Shown here: in pieces, positions 39,595 to 49,781 of the stretch
How positions within the stretch are numbered: position 1 is the stretch's first letter
Layout: each line of letters opens with the position of its first letter
DNA from: Streptococcus phocae
GTDB taxonomy: Bacteria > Bacillota > Bacilli > Lactobacillales > Streptococcaceae
NCBI RefSeq assembly: GCF_001302265.1
Contig: NZ_LHQM01000013.1
Location: forward strand, 32,822-96,821
DNA length: 64,000 nt
Direction of reading: 5' to 3'
Translations under genes and position numbers: made by a program
Notes under the pieces: generated by a model
Databases searched by the model: none
Seen by the model: the letters and a program-made list of their open reading frames with translations, nothing else
Told to the model about the DNA's origin: nothing

Positions 39595-41454
39595 ATGAAT
39601 TTAATGGAATGGTTAAAAAAATACAGGCACGTAGTTGAAACGATGGCGTGTTTGGTGCTGATTGCTATAGGGATATTATTGATGTCGGTGATGCCACAGC
39701 TAGCATCGGTGGTCTTTATCCTAGCTTTTGTGATAGGGGGATTTGCCTCTGCTAAAGAAGGTGTGCTGGATCTTGTTTACAATAAGCATTTGTCAGTAGA
39801 TATCCTGATGATTTTAGCAGCTATCGGTGCTGGAGTGATTGGCTATTGGCTAGAAGGTGCCCTGCTCATTTTCATTTTTTCGATGTCAAACACTCTTGAA
39901 GAGATGGCTATGGAAAAAAGCAAGGATGCTATTTCTGCATTGATGACATTGACACCTGATACGGCACGTAAGATTACTCCAGATGGTTCAATACGAGAAG
40001 TTTTTACCAAAGAGCTTAGTGTGGGAGACCGTGTTCAAGTGCGAAAAGGAGAAGCTGTTCCTATTGATGGTCAATTGCTTAGTGTATTTGGCCAATTTGA
40101 CGAATCGATGGTAACTGGCGAATCCATGATTGTAGACAAAGAAAAAAATCAGGATCTTATCGGTGGGACCATTAACCAAGGTCAAACCATTGAAATGCTT
40201 GTGACTGTTGAAAATGAAGACACATTGTTTTCAAAGATTGTTAATTTGGTTGAAACAGCACAAGGGCAGAAAAGCAAGACAGCGACTTTTATTGAAAATT
40301 TAGAAGATAAGTATGTTATCTTTGTTTTACTTTTAGTGCCTAGTTTTATCATATTTTGCCATTTAATACTTGGTTGGACTTGGTTAGATGCTTTTTACCG
40401 AGGTATGATTCTTTTAACGGTAGCTTCGCCATGTGCGTTGATTGCAAGCTCCACACCAGCTAGTCTATCAGCTATCTCTCGGGCAGCTCGTCAAGGTCTG
40501 ATTATCAAAGGCGGTGACATTGTTGATAAGATGGGAGATGTCAAAGCGGTTATCATGGATAAAACAGGTACTTTGACACAGGGGAAACCATCGGTGATTG
40601 ATGCGCATTATCTTTTGGCTAAAGAATTGACAGATGATCTTGTCTATTCAGCTGAAACAACCAGCAGCCATCCAATCTCGCAAGCCTTATTGGATTTTAC
40701 TCAAGGAACTTATAGAGAACTTGAGAACCTAGAGGAGATAGCAGGGAAAGGCTTTCGTTTTGACTATGATGGTCAAGAGTGGCGCATTGGGAAAAAATCA
40801 TTTATTTTAGAAAGCGTCGGAGAAATATCTCAGTTTGAATCCCGTATTCAACAAGAAGAAAATCAAGGAAAGACCCTTATTTTTGTCTCTTGCGGCCAGC
40901 AACTAGCAGCTTACTACATTTTATTTGATGCGATTAAAGAAGAATCAAAACAAGCCATCCAAGAATTAAAAGAGATGGGAATTGCAACAGTCATGCTGAC
41001 GGGCGACCAATACAGAACAGCCCGCTATGTCGCTGATCAGCTAGGGATTGATGATGTTGTAGCTAACTGTATGCCTCATGATAAAGCGCAAACGATTTTT
41101 GAGATGAAGAACAAATATGGCTGTGTTGCTATGGTTGGTGATGGCATCAATGACGCGCCAGCTTTAGCACAAGCAGATGTTTCCTATGCGATTGGAACGG
41201 GAACAGATATCGCTATTGAAAGCGCAGATAGCATCATTATGGATGACCTTACTCGGATTCCTTTTTCGATTAGGTTATCACAACAGATGAAAAAAATTGT
41301 CAAACAAAATATTATTTTTGCCCTTTCGGTAATTAGTCTCCTTATCTTGGCCAATGTGTTTCAGGTGGTCAATCTTCCATTGGGAGTGGTAGGGCATGAA
41401 GGGTCGACGATTTTAGTTATTTTAAATGGCTTGCGCCTATTATCGTTTAAATAA
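39595..41454 (+). CDS. pmtA: P1B-4-type metal efflux ATPase PmtA
   Basis: Exports Fe(II) (and perhaps zinc) under peroxide stress. The protein has 619 residues from ATG 39595. It shows the membrane metal motif SPC (TVASPCALIASSTPASL), the phosphorylation site DKTGTLTQGK, the HP locus SSHPIS, GDGINDAPAL, and HEGST in the last helix, a hallmark of the P1B-4 group. There is no N-terminal CxxC metal domain. The start needs care: the -10 box ends at 39552, so ATG 39559 would be at or next to the transcription start; ATG 39595 has GGAAGGTGAAG upstream. Confidence 0.9.
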   Translation: MNLMEWLKKYRHVVETMACLVLIAIGILLMSVMPQLASVVFILAFVIGGFASAKEGVLDLVYNKHLSVDILMILAAIGAGVIGYWLEGALLIFIFSMSNTLEEMAMEKSKDAISALMTLTPDTARKITPDGSIREVFTKELSVGDRVQVRKGEAVPIDGQLLSVFGQFDESMVTGESMIVDKEKNQDLIGGTINQGQTIEMLVTVENEDTLFSKIVNLVETAQGQKSKTATFIENLEDKYVIFVLLLVPSFIIFCHLILGWTWLDAFYRGMILLTVASPCALIASSTPASLSAISRAARQGLIIKGGDIVDKMGDVKAVIMDKTGTLTQGKPSVIDAHYLLAKELTDDLVYSAETTSSHPISQALLDFTQGTYRELENLEEIAGKGFRFDYDGQEWRIGKKSFILESVGEISQFESRIQQEENQGKTLIFVSCGQQLAAYYILFDAIKEESKQAIQELKEMGIATVMLTGDQYRTARYVADQLGIDDVVANCMPHDKAQTIFEMKNKYGCVAMVGDGINDAPALAQADVSYAIGTGTDIAIESADSIIMDDLTRIPFSIRLSQQMKKIVKQNIIFALSVISLLILANVFQVVNLPLGVVGHEGSTILVILNGLRLLSFK

Positions 41455-41523
41455 GCTAAGACTTGCCGGAATAAGCAAAAGTAACTATAATAGTAGTCAA
41501 GATTGCAAAAAGAAAGTAGGCTT

Positions 41524-41691
41524 ATGGCAAACCTTATTATTTTGAGTATTATTGTGTTTTCGCTTATTAAAATAGGTATTTTTATCTATTATTATCAATA
41601 CTTATCAGCCACCTCCAGAGCCGTCAGTAGGTATAAAAGACGACTATCAGCCAGAGATGACATCAAAAATAGCCAAGACTCTAATGGCTAA
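41524..41691 (+). CDS. Small membrane protein
   Basis: 55 residues with one membrane helix (NLIILSIIVFSLIKIGIFIY) and a basic then polar tail (SRYKRRLSARDD). The ATG at 41524 follows AAAGTAGGCTT; the track's longer frame adds an unsupported MQKESRL. Short, monocistronic and closed by a strong hairpin. Unknown function. Confidence 0.6.
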   Translation: MANLIILSIIVFSLIKIGIFIYYYQYLSATSRAVSRYKRRLSARDDIKNSQDSNG

Positions 41692-41725
41692 GTCAATAGA
41701 AATCTAATCCGAGCAACTATCATCA

Positions 41726-41756
41726 AAAGAACCACTAGCTTAGCTAGTGGTTCTTT
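41726..41756. terminator. Bidirectional terminator between the small gene and pyrD
   Basis: AAAGAACCACTAGCT / AGCTAGTGGTTCTTT is a perfect 15-bp inverted repeat around one base, between convergent genes. Confidence 0.85.
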
Positions 41757-41760
41757 ATTG

Positions 41761-42696
41761 TTAATCGAGGTAGTTTAAACGCCCTCTGAAATCTTCAATG
41801 CTATCATAGCCCTTAGCTGTCATAATTGCTTTGAGTTCAGCAGTTACTCTGCTAAAGAGCTCTGGACCTTCTTGATGCAAGGCTGTGCCAATTTGTACCA
41901 TACTGGCTCCGCAGAGGATATGTTCAAAAGCATCGCGACCAGTTTTGACGCCACCTGTTCCAATAATTTGAATAGTAGGATTAAGGCGTTGGTAAAAGGC
42001 ATGGACATTAGCTAGGGCGGTTGGTTTGATATAGTCTCCACCAATTCCTCCAAAGCCATTTTTTGGTTTGATGACCACGTGCTCATCTGTAATCACAAGG
42101 CCGTTCCCAACAGAATTGATGCAGTTGACAAATGCTAGAGGATACTTGTTAAAAATAGCTGCTGCTTGGTCAAAATGGACAATATCAAAATAAGGAGGTA
42201 ACTTGATTCCTAAAGGCTTGGTGTAATAAGAAAACACACTTTCTAAGATGGCATCAGTTGCTTCAAAGTCATAAGCGATTTGTGGTTTGCCCGGAACATT
42301 TGGACAGGATAGATTAAGTTCAACCAACCCTTGGTAATCAGAGTTATGAATGGCTTTTAAAATGGTTTCAGTTTCTGCAGGAGACATGCCAACAACAGAT
42401 AAAAAATGATGTTTGTGAGTTTTGGTACGCTCTAACTCTGTGACAATATCTAAATAGTACTGGTAGCCTTTGTTAGGCAGTCCCATCGAATTGATGGATC
42501 CTAGTGGCGTGTCAACATAGCGTGGTTCAGGATTACCCTGCCGATCCTCTAGTGTGCCTGTTTTGGTGACGAAAGATCCTGCTTGAGACTGCTCAATAGC
42601 AAGCAGTTCTTCTTTTGTCATGCAATAGACCCCAGCAGCATTCATCAAGCAGTTATCAAAGTCAAAGTGAGCAATTCGTGTAGCAGTAGAAACCAT
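41761..42696 (-). CDS. pyrD: Dihydroorotate dehydrogenase, class 1A
   Basis: Oxidises dihydroorotate to orotate using fumarate, a soluble FMN dimer. 311 residues, the class 1A length, with the catalytic cysteine in [13 protein letters not shown] near residue 131 and the FMN phosphate loop [20 protein letters not shown] 42696 follows TTTGGAGGAAAA; the longer frame to 42804 is upstream sequence. It stands away from other pyr genes, as usual for this enzyme in streptococci. Confidence 0.93.
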   Translation of the reverse strand: MVSTATRIAHFDFDNCLMNAAGVYCMTKEELLAIEQSQAGSFVTKTGTLEDRQGNPEPRYVDTPLGSINSMGLPNKGYQYYLDIVTELERTKTHKHHFLSVVGMSPAETETILKAIHNSDYQGLVELNLSCPNVPGKPQIAYDFEATDAILESVFSYYTKPLGIKLPPYFDIVHFDQAAAIFNKYPLAFVNCINSVGNGLVITDEHVVIKPKNGFGGIGGDYIKPTALANVHAFYQRLNPTIQIIGTGGVKTGRDAFEHILCGASMVQIGTALHQEGPELFSRVTAELKAIMTAKGYDSIEDFRGRLNYLD

Positions 42697-42942
42697 GTTT
42701 TCCTCCAAATGTAGACAAATTTTTTCTATTCTATCACTTGGCTTAAAGAATAGCAAGTGATTATTGTATGGTGCAAAAGAAAGAAATAGTTTCCGAACAT
42801 TCAATGATTTCCATGTTTTTCATGATATTAACAAAATGATTTTCAAATTAGAAAGGAATTGACTAGCTTTTTCACCCTATTTTTTGTAAAATAGAAGTTG
42901 TAAAAAGGTAGAAGCCTTTAAATTAAAAGGAGATATTAACTA

Positions 42943-43638
42943 ATGGTAAAATTGGTTTTCGCTCGCCACGGTGAGTCAGAATGGAATAAAGCTAACCTCT
43001 TCACTGGTTGGGCTGATGTTGATTTGTCAGAAAAAGGAACGCAACAAGCAATTGATGCAGGTAAATTAATCAAAGAAGCAGGAATTACATTTGACCTTGC
43101 TTTCACATCAGTGCTTAAACGTGCTATCAAAACAACAAACCTAGCACTTGAGCACTCTGATCAACTTTGGGTACCTCTTGAAAAATCTTGGCGCTTAAAC
43201 GAACGTCACTATGGCGGTTTGACTGGTAAAAACAAAGCTGAAGCTGCTGAGCAATTTGGTGATGAGCAAGTACATATCTGGCGTCGTTCGTACGATGTTT
43301 TGCCTCCAGATATGGCTAAAGATGATGAGCATTCAGCACATACAGATCGTCGTTACTCACATTTGGATAACTCAGTTATTCCAGATGCAGAAAACTTAAA
43401 AGTAACCTTAGAGCGTGCTCTTCCTTTCTGGGAAGATAAAATTGCACCAGCCTTGGTTGACGGTAAAAATGTTTTCGTTGGTGCTCACGGTAACTCAATC
43501 CGTGCACTTGTAAAACACATCAAACAATTAAACGATGATGAGATTATGGATGTTGAAATTCCAAACTTCCCACCACTTGTTTTTGAATTTGACGAAAAAT
43601 TAAACCTTACTGCTGAGTACTACCTCGGTGGTGAGTAA
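42943..43638 (+). CDS. gpmA: 2,3-bisphosphoglycerate-dependent phosphoglycerate mutase
   Basis: Interconverts 3- and 2-phosphoglycerate in glycolysis. 231 residues with the phosphohistidine motif [18 protein letters not shown] at the start and the second histidine in [14 protein letters not shown] near residue 180. Codon use is that of a highly expressed gene. AAAGGAGATATTAACTA precedes the ATG. Single gene with terminator. Confidence 0.96.
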   Translation: MVKLVFARHGESEWNKANLFTGWADVDLSEKGTQQAIDAGKLIKEAGITFDLAFTSVLKRAIKTTNLALEHSDQLWVPLEKSWRLNERHYGGLTGKNKAEAAEQFGDEQVHIWRRSYDVLPPDMAKDDEHSAHTDRRYSHLDNSVIPDAENLKVTLERALPFWEDKIAPALVDGKNVFVGAHGNSIRALVKHIKQLNDDEIMDVEIPNFPPLVFEFDEKLNLTAEYYLGGE

Positions 43639-43644
43639 TCATCA

Positions 43645-43670
43645 AAACCAAGCTGAGGCTTGGTTTTTTT
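43645..43670 (+). terminator. gpmA terminator
   Basis: AACCAAGC / GCTTGGTT stem with four-base loop and seven T. Confidence 0.88.
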
Positions 43671-43721
43671 CTTTTTGAAAAAATATGATATGATAAGAAG
43701 AAAACATAAAAAGGAATAACT

Positions 43722-44243
43722 ATGAAAGCACCAAAACGTCGACAGCAGATTATAGAAACGTTAAATCAATCTCACCACCCGTTATCAGCAAGCTATTTGG
43801 CCGGTCTATTTGGTGTTAGCCGTCAGGTGATTGTTGGGGATATTGCGCTATTAAGAGCTCAACAGTTAGACATTATTTCAACTCCTAAGGGCTATGTGAT
43901 GTCAAAGGCTCTTTTTAGCCATCATTATTCTGCTCGAATCGCTTGCCAGCATGGTCTTGATAAAACAGAGCAAGAGTTACATATTATTTTGGCTCACGAT
44001 GGCATCATCGTCAATGTTGAGGTAGAGCATCCGATTTATGGCATGATTACGGCTCCCTTAAATATCAAAAATCAGGCAGATGTTACCAATTTTATTACCA
44101 AATTAAATCGCTCGGAAGCTGAATTGTTATCGTCATTAACAGAAGGGATACACACGCATTTGATCTCATGCCCTAGTCAAGAGGTCTTTGCACGTATCAA
44201 AGAAGATTTAGATAAGGCAGGCATTTTATACCAACAAGAATGA
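43722..44243 (+). CDS. niaR: NAD biosynthesis repressor NiaR
   Basis: 173-residue repressor: an N-terminal HTH_11 (LSASYLAGLFGVSRQVIVGD) and a C-terminal 3H domain with the histidines that bind metal and niacin. Represses niacin uptake and NAD genes when nicotinate is available. It sits directly upstream of niaX, with a candidate operator between them, so it probably controls its neighbour. Confidence 0.88.
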   Translation: MKAPKRRQQIIETLNQSHHPLSASYLAGLFGVSRQVIVGDIALLRAQQLDIISTPKGYVMSKALFSHHYSARIACQHGLDKTEQELHIILAHDGIIVNVEVEHPIYGMITAPLNIKNQADVTNFITKLNRSEAELLSSLTEGIHTHLISCPSQEVFARIKEDLDKAGILYQQE

Positions 44244-44248
44244 TGTGA

Positions 44249-44285
44249 CAGGTGTCTTGACACAGGTCTGTAAACAGTTTATAAT
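44249..44285 (+). promoter_or_regulatory. niaX promoter with candidate NiaR operator
   Basis: TTGACA (44257-44262), 17-bp spacer and TATAAT (44280-44285). GTGTC-TT-GACAC (44252-44263) is an inverted repeat overlapping the -35, and ACAGGTGTC before it resembles NiaR sites as I remember them. Overlap with the -35 fits repression. Confidence 0.65.
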
Positions 44286-44304
44286 ACTTCTTAAAGGAGA
44301 TATT

Positions 44305-44841
44305 ATGAACAAAAGACCCGCACGCCTCGTTGCTTATTCCTCTATTTTGGTGGCTTTTGCCATCTTAATTCCTATCATGATGCCTTTAAAAATCATCATT
44401 GGACCCGCCTCTTTCACATTAGCTAGCCATTTGCCTTTGTTTTTAGCGACCTTTATCTCAGTACCTATCGCTATTTTAGTTAGCTTGGGAGCTAGTATTG
44501 GCTTTTTGATGGCAGGTTTTCCGATTATCATTGTTTTAAGGGCCTTGTCTCATTTGATTTTTGCGGTTGTTGCTGCAATTGTGATAAAAAAGAATCCCAA
44601 TTTACTAGATTATCCCGTGAAAACGATGATTTTTGCAGTAGCTATTAATGCCATTCATGGCTTGGCTGAATTCATCGTTGTTTATGCTTTGACAGCCTCT
44701 ACTGCAAGTGATCCTTCTTATTTTTGGACTATGTTAGGACTTATTGGCGCAGGCTCCTTGGTACATGGGATATTGGATTTTTACTTGGCTGTACTCATTT
44801 GGCGTTTTCTTAGAAAAAGACTAGGGCTATCCTTGCTTTAA
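44305..44841 (+). CDS. niaX: Niacin ECF transporter substrate-binding component NiaX
   Basis: 178-residue, six-helix S-component of an energy-coupling factor transporter that captures nicotinate or nicotinamide and shares the EcfAA'T module encoded elsewhere. ATG 44305 follows AAAGGAGATATT; the ORF's earlier start overlaps the promoter. The niaR-niaX pairing is the main support for substrate. Confidence 0.85.
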   Translation: MNKRPARLVAYSSILVAFAILIPIMMPLKIIIGPASFTLASHLPLFLATFISVPIAILVSLGASIGFLMAGFPIIIVLRALSHLIFAVVAAIVIKKNPNLLDYPVKTMIFAVAINAIHGLAEFIVVYALTASTASDPSYFWTMLGLIGAGSLVHGILDFYLAVLIWRFLRKRLGLSLL

Positions 44842-44878
44842 GACTCTTTGTTACTTCGTAAAATAGAATAAAAAAATC

Positions 44879-44914
44879 AGCTCTTTCTTAGTGAAAGGGC
44901 TTGCATTTTTTCTA
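44879..44914 (+). terminator. niaX terminator
   Basis: AGCTCTTTC / GAAAGGGCT stem after an A-run, T-rich tail. It overlaps the -35 (TTGCAT, 44901-44906) of the next gene. Confidence 0.75.
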
Positions 44915-44967
44915 AAAATTGATATACTAAAAGTGCACTTGTGAATATAGTAACAAAAGGAGATATC

Positions 44968-45738
44968 ATGAAAACACCAGAACAAATTTTAGCGTCTACT
45001 ATTCATATTGGAGAACACAAGATTGAAAAAACATTTCTTGCCAAGGCTATATTAGGCTTTATTGGTGGGGCAATGATTAGTTTAGGCTACTTATTATATG
45101 TTAGGGTGGCCGCTAGTAGTTTGGCAGTCTTTGGGCCTTTTTCGAGTATATTAGGCGCATGTGCTTTTCCGATTGGTCTTATTGTTATTTTAATGGCTGG
45201 TGGAGAGTTGATTACAGGCAACATGATGGCTGTTTCAGCTGCCTTTTTTGCCAGAAAAATTAAAGCTACAGATTTGTTGAAAAACTGGTTAGTGATTACT
45301 ATTTTTAATATCATTGGAGCTATTTTTGTAGCCTTTGTCTTTGGTCATTTTTTGGGACTGACAGGCACTGGTATTTTCAAAGAAGAAGTTATTGAAGTGG
45401 CACATGCTAAGATTGGGGTGACTCCGTTACAGGCGATTGTATCAGGTATTGGGTGTAATTGGTTTGTTGGCTTGGCTTTATGGTTATGCTATGGGGCTAG
45501 TGACGCGACTGGCAAATTACTTGGGACTTGGTTCCCTGTTATGACCTTTGTAGCACTTGGTTTTCAGCACAGTGTGGCAAATGCCTTTGTTATTCCTGCA
45601 GCTATTTTTGAAGGCGGAGCAAGCTGGATGGACTTTGTAACCAACTTTAGCCTTGTCTATGCCGGAAATGTTATCGGTGGAGCCATCTTTGTTAGTCTAT
45701 TTTACTACAAAGCTTATCATCATCCTGAGCACGACTAA
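44968..45738 (+). CDS. Formate/nitrite transporter family channel
   Basis: 256-residue FNT pentameric channel with six helices. The family helices are seen in AFPIGLIVILMAGGELITGN near residue 75 and CNWFVGLALWLCYGASDATG near 165. In a fermenting streptococcus its likely job is exporting formate made by pyruvate formate-lyase. ATG 44968 follows AAAAGGAGATATC. Promoter TTGCAT-16-TATACT at 44901-44928. Ends at a strong terminator. Confidence 0.87.
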   Translation: MKTPEQILASTIHIGEHKIEKTFLAKAILGFIGGAMISLGYLLYVRVAASSLAVFGPFSSILGACAFPIGLIVILMAGGELITGNMMAVSAAFFARKIKATDLLKNWLVITIFNIIGAIFVAFVFGHFLGLTGTGIFKEEVIEVAHAKIGVTPLQAIVSGIGCNWFVGLALWLCYGASDATGKLLGTWFPVMTFVALGFQHSVANAFVIPAAIFEGGASWMDFVTNFSLVYAGNVIGGAIFVSLFYYKAYHHPEHD

Positions 45739-45759
45739 ACAAATAAGAAAAATATTTTT

Positions 45760-45793
45760 AGACTGGGAATTACCTTTCCCAGTCTTCTTTTTG
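45760..45793 (+). terminator. Terminator after the FNT channel gene
   Basis: AGACTGGGA / TCCCAGTCT stem with a T-rich tail. Confidence 0.88.
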
Positions 45794-45848
45794 CAATTTG
45801 TGATAAAATAAGAAACGAAACTAGAAAGAGGAGTCCGCAAAAAAGAAC

Positions 45849-47903
45849 ATGACATCTATGATAAAAAAGAAAACTGCAAGCATTCCCCGTCGTCTCCACC
45901 TTCTTTTTTTGCTAATTGTTCTTTTATTTGTTGCTTTGACCCTGAGATTAGCTCAGATGCAAATCTATGAAAAAGACTTTTACGCCACCAAGCTTAAGGC
46001 TTCAAGTCTTTATAAGGTTAAACAAGCAACGCCTCGAGGTAGTATTTTTGACCATAATGGGCAAGTACTAGTGTCTAATCAGCTTAAAAACGTTGTTACC
46101 TATACAAGAAGTCAGCAAGCCAGCGCTCAAGACATCAAACGATTGGCCAAGCGCCTAGAAGCCTATGTTGACTATTTAGAGGTTAACTTGTCTAGTAGGG
46201 CTAAAAAAGATTATTACTTGGCTGATCCAACAACCTATGCCAAGGTTGTTGCGAAATTACCTAAAAGCGCTAAGTACGATCGTTATGGCAATCAATTAAC
46301 AGAAAGCACAATTTATCAGGAAGCAGTAGCTTCTTTGAAAGACAGCGATTTAAACTATTCTAAAGAAGAAGAAAAAGTGATTGCGGTTTTTAATCAAATG
46401 AACGCTGCAGCAGCCTTTAACCTTATCCATCTCAGGACAGCTCCCTTATCAGATGATGCTATTGCATTAATTGTGGCCAACAAGGCAAAATTACCTGGGA
46501 TTTCAGTTGGTACCAATTGGGATCGTCAGGTACAAGCCACTAGCTTAGCATCTATTATAGGGAAAGTCTCTACTGAGGAGGCAGGACTCCCTAAAGAAAA
46601 TCTCAAATATTACCTGAAACAAGGCTACTCTCTCAATGATCGCGTGGGAACCTCTTATTTAGAAAAAGAATACGAGGCTGCTTTACAAGGTAAACCTGAG
46701 ATTAAAGTGGTTAAAACCAATCGCTCTGGCCAGCTGGTCTCTGATAAATCCGTGCAAAAAGGGCAAAATGGGCAACACCTTAAACTAACCGTTCCTCTTG
46801 ATTTTCAACAAGGAGTAGAAGGTATAATGGACAGATACTTTCAAAAAGAGCTTAGTGATGGCAAGGCTGCCTACTCAGAAGGAGTCTATGCGGTAGCCCT
46901 TAATCCCGAAACGGGAGCTATTTTGGCGATGTCAGGATTGTCTCATAACCCAGAAACCGGCGCTATGCAAAAAGATGCTCTCGGAACAATTACTGATGTC
47001 TTTACTCCAGGTTCTGTTGTAAAGGGAGCTACGTTGGCAGCTGGTTGGCAGACAGATGTCATCCAAGGGAATCAGGTGCTACTCGACCAGCCGATCCAAT
47101 TTGGAGGCTCAAGTCCCATTACCTCTTGGTTTACCAGAGGGCAACAACCCATCTCTGCTGTTCAAGCTCTGGAGTATTCGTCAAATACATATATGGTTCA
47201 AATTGCACTAAAGATGATGGGACAAGACTATCAAACAGGCATGACATTAACCAGTGCCAAAATGAAAGAAACCATGGCAAAGCTAAGAGAAACCTATGCT
47301 GAATTTGGCATGGGAGTTCCTACAGGAATTGATTTGCCAGGAGAATCTGCTGGCTATTTAACCAACACCTATACCGTTTCAAATGTTTTAACGGAATCCT
47401 TTGGACAGTTTGACAACTATACTACCATGCAGTTAGCACAGTATGTCGCTACTATTGCAAATGGTGGCAATCGACTTGCACCGCATATTGTCGATGGGAT
47501 TTATCAGAATAATGGCAATCAAGGCTTAGGTGCCTTGGTAAAACCCATCAAGGCTAAATCCCTTAACAAAGTTAATCTAACAGGGGAGCAACTTGGTATT
47601 ATTCAAGACGGATTTTATCAGGTAGTTAATAGTGGGAGCGGCTATGCTACAGGAAAAGCATTGGCAGGAACCTCAGTAGCCATCAGCGCCAAGACAGGAA
47701 CGGCTGAAACCTACGTGAAAGATCACTCAGGGGCAAGACTTGCCACTTATAATTTAAACGTTGTGGCTTATGGCCCTAGTCCAAAAGCTAAAATTGCTGT
47801 CGCTGTCATGTACCCTCATGTGACGGATGCCTTGTCACAAGCACATCAGCAGATAGCTAGGGAGATTATCACCCTATATATGACCATGTATGGAAATCAA
47901 TAA
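45849..47903 (+). CDS. pbp2b: Class B penicillin-binding protein 2b
   Basis: Transpeptidase for peripheral (elongation) peptidoglycan synthesis. 684 residues: a short cytoplasmic tail, a membrane helix (about 16-36), the PBP dimer domain (RGSIFDHNGQVL near 65), and the transpeptidase domain with active-site Ser389 in SVVK, SSN (YSSNTYM) and KTGTAE from Lys615. These three motifs look normal. GAGGAG lies rather far upstream (about 18 bp); the ATG at 45858 is an alternative. First gene of pbp2b-recR. Confidence 0.92.
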   Translation: MTSMIKKKTASIPRRLHLLFLLIVLLFVALTLRLAQMQIYEKDFYATKLKASSLYKVKQATPRGSIFDHNGQVLVSNQLKNVVTYTRSQQASAQDIKRLAKRLEAYVDYLEVNLSSRAKKDYYLADPTTYAKVVAKLPKSAKYDRYGNQLTESTIYQEAVASLKDSDLNYSKEEEKVIAVFNQMNAAAAFNLIHLRTAPLSDDAIALIVANKAKLPGISVGTNWDRQVQATSLASIIGKVSTEEAGLPKENLKYYLKQGYSLNDRVGTSYLEKEYEAALQGKPEIKVVKTNRSGQLVSDKSVQKGQNGQHLKLTVPLDFQQGVEGIMDRYFQKELSDGKAAYSEGVYAVALNPETGAILAMSGLSHNPETGAMQKDALGTITDVFTPGSVVKGATLAAGWQTDVIQGNQVLLDQPIQFGGSSPITSWFTRGQQPISAVQALEYSSNTYMVQIALKMMGQDYQTGMTLTSAKMKETMAKLRETYAEFGMGVPTGIDLPGESAGYLTNTYTVSNVLTESFGQFDNYTTMQLAQYVATIANGGNRLAPHIVDGIYQNNGNQGLGALVKPIKAKSLNKVNLTGEQLGIIQDGFYQVVNSGSGYATGKALAGTSVAISAKTGTAETYVKDHSGARLATYNLNVVAYGPSPKAKIAVAVMYPHVTDALSQAHQQIAREIITLYMTMYGNQ

Positions 47904-47914
47904 AGGAGAACTAA

Positions 47915-48511
47915 GTGCTTTACCCAACACCAATTGCAAAGCTCATCGATAGCTACTCTAAACTACCAGGCATTGGGATAAAAACAGCCACTCGGCTTGC
48001 TTTTTACACCATTGGTATGTCAGACGAAGATGTGAACGACTTTGCTAAAAATTTACTAGCAGCCAAAAGAGAGCTGACTTATTGCTCAATTTGCGGCAAT
48101 TTAACAGATGCTGACCCTTGTCATATTTGCACAGATACTAATCGAGATAAGTCTACGATATTAGTTGTCGAAGATGCCAAAGATGTGTCAGCGATGGAAA
48201 AAATTCAAGAGTATCATGGTTATTATCATGTACTTCACGGCTTAATTTCCCCAATGAATGGCATCAGTCCAGACGATATCAATTTGAAGAGTCTGATCAC
48301 GCGACTGATGGATGGGGAGGTCAATGAAGTGATTATTGCAACGAATGCAACAGCAGATGGCGAAGCCACCTCGATGTATATTTCTCGTGTCTTAAAGCCT
48401 GCTGGTATCAAAGTGACCCGTCTTGCCAGAGGATTGGCGGTCGGTTCAGATATTGAATATGCAGATGAGGTCACCTTGCTTAGGGCTATTGAAAACCGCA
48501 CAGAACTGTAA
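47915..48511 (+). CDS. recR: Recombination mediator RecR
   Basis: 198-residue ring-forming protein that helps load RecA at gaps with RecF and RecO. A helix-hairpin-helix ([15 protein letters not shown]), the zinc finger [16 protein letters not shown] near residue 57 and a Toprim domain ([15 protein letters not shown]) are all present. Follows pbp2b by 11 bp with AAAGGAG, as in other streptococci. Confidence 0.94.
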   Translation: MLYPTPIAKLIDSYSKLPGIGIKTATRLAFYTIGMSDEDVNDFAKNLLAAKRELTYCSICGNLTDADPCHICTDTNRDKSTILVVEDAKDVSAMEKIQEYHGYYHVLHGLISPMNGISPDDINLKSLITRLMDGEVNEVIIATNATADGEATSMYISRVLKPAGIKVTRLARGLAVGSDIEYADEVTLLRAIENRTEL

Positions 48512-48529
48512 AGTAAGCTGAAAAGCATT

Positions 48530-48558
48530 TTGAAAAGTGATAGCCTTTTTGCTATAAT
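48530..48558 (+). promoter_or_regulatory. ddl promoter
   Basis: TTGAAA (48530-48535), 17-bp spacer and TATAAT (48553-48558), 35 bp before ddl. Confidence 0.8.
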
Positions 48559-48593
48559 GAGGAGTACTATCAGTCAGATTAGAAAGGACATCC

Positions 48594-49640
48594 ATGTCTA
48601 AACAAACCATAATTTTATTGTACGGGGGACGTTCTGCCGAGCGTGAGGTATCAGTGTTATCAGCAGAAAGCGTGATGAGAGCTATCGATTATCATAAGTT
48701 TTTTGTCAAAACTTATTTTATTAGTCAAGCGGGCGATTTCATCAAAACGCAGGTGTTTTCTGAAAAACCAGATGAAAATGAGCATCTTATGACTAATGCG
48801 ACCATTGACAAAAGTCAAATTATTAAGCCTAGTGATATTTATGAAGAAAATGCTGTCGTTTTTCCAGTTCTACATGGTCCTATGGGAGAAGATGGCTCTA
48901 TACAAGGGTTTTTGGAAGTTTTGAGGATGCCCTATGTCGGTACAAATGTCTTATCGTCTAGTGTTGCAATGGATAAAATTACCACGAAAAGAGTGTTGGA
49001 GTCTGTGGGTGTTCCCCAGGTGGCTTATACGGTTTATGTTGAAGGACAGGATTTAGAAGCCTGTATAGCAGAGACGGTTTCAAACCTGACTTTTCCTGTT
49101 TTCGTTAAACCGGCAAATATGGGTTCATCTGTTGGCATTTCAAAAGCAACAGACGAAACTGAATTAAGACAAGCTATTGAGCTAGCCTTGACTTATGATA
49201 GTCGTATCTTAATAGAGCAAGGCGTTGATGCTAGGGAGGTTGAGGTCGGACTTCTTGGAAACACGCAAGTTAGCTCAACCCTACCTGGTGAAGTAGTGAA
49301 AGACGTGGCTTTTTATGACTACCAATCAAAATATATTGATAATAAAATTACCATGGCTATTCCAGCTAATCTAGAACCGTGTGTGATGGAAAAAATGCAA
49401 ACTTATGCAGAGATAGCCTTCAAAGCGATTGGAGCCTGTGGCTTGTCGCGTTGTGATTTTTTCCTCACTAAAGATGGACACATCTATCTCAATGAGCTAA
49501 ATACCATGCCAGGTTTTACCCAATGGTCTATGTATCCCTTGTTGTGGGAAAACATGGGCATGCCTTATGCTAGTCTAATCGAGGAATTGGTGCGGCTGGC
49601 ACAAGATATGTTTCACAAGCGTGAAAGCCATTTGATATAA
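48594..49640 (+). CDS. ddl: D-alanine--D-alanine ligase
   Basis: Makes the D-Ala-D-Ala dipeptide for the murein pentapeptide. 348-residue ATP-grasp enzyme with [15 protein letters not shown] at the start, [12 protein letters not shown] near residue 99, [16 protein letters not shown] near 172 and the metal-binding [17 protein letters not shown] near 305. Its partner MurF is the next gene. Confidence 0.95.
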   Translation: MSKQTIILLYGGRSAEREVSVLSAESVMRAIDYHKFFVKTYFISQAGDFIKTQVFSEKPDENEHLMTNATIDKSQIIKPSDIYEENAVVFPVLHGPMGEDGSIQGFLEVLRMPYVGTNVLSSSVAMDKITTKRVLESVGVPQVAYTVYVEGQDLEACIAETVSNLTFPVFVKPANMGSSVGISKATDETELRQAIELALTYDSRILIEQGVDAREVEVGLLGNTQVSSTLPGEVVKDVAFYDYQSKYIDNKITMAIPANLEPCVMEKMQTYAEIAFKAIGACGLSRCDFFLTKDGHIYLNELNTMPGFTQWSMYPLLWENMGMPYASLIEELVRLAQDMFHKRESHLI

Positions 49641-49646
49641 GTCAAG

Positions 49647-49680
49647 ACAGAGTCTCAAGAGCTCTGTTCTTTCTTGTTTT
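49647..49680 (+). terminator. ddl terminator
   Basis: ACAGAG / CTCTGT stem with a nine-base loop and a TTCTTTCTTG tail; moderate. Confidence 0.6.
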
Positions 49681-49781
49681 AACTCTGTGTGACATAATTT
49701 AAAGTGAGAAGAATTTTCTGAGGCAGTTATGCTATAATAAAAGAAAAATCGAAAACAGGTGTTTGAAGAAGGAAAATAACG

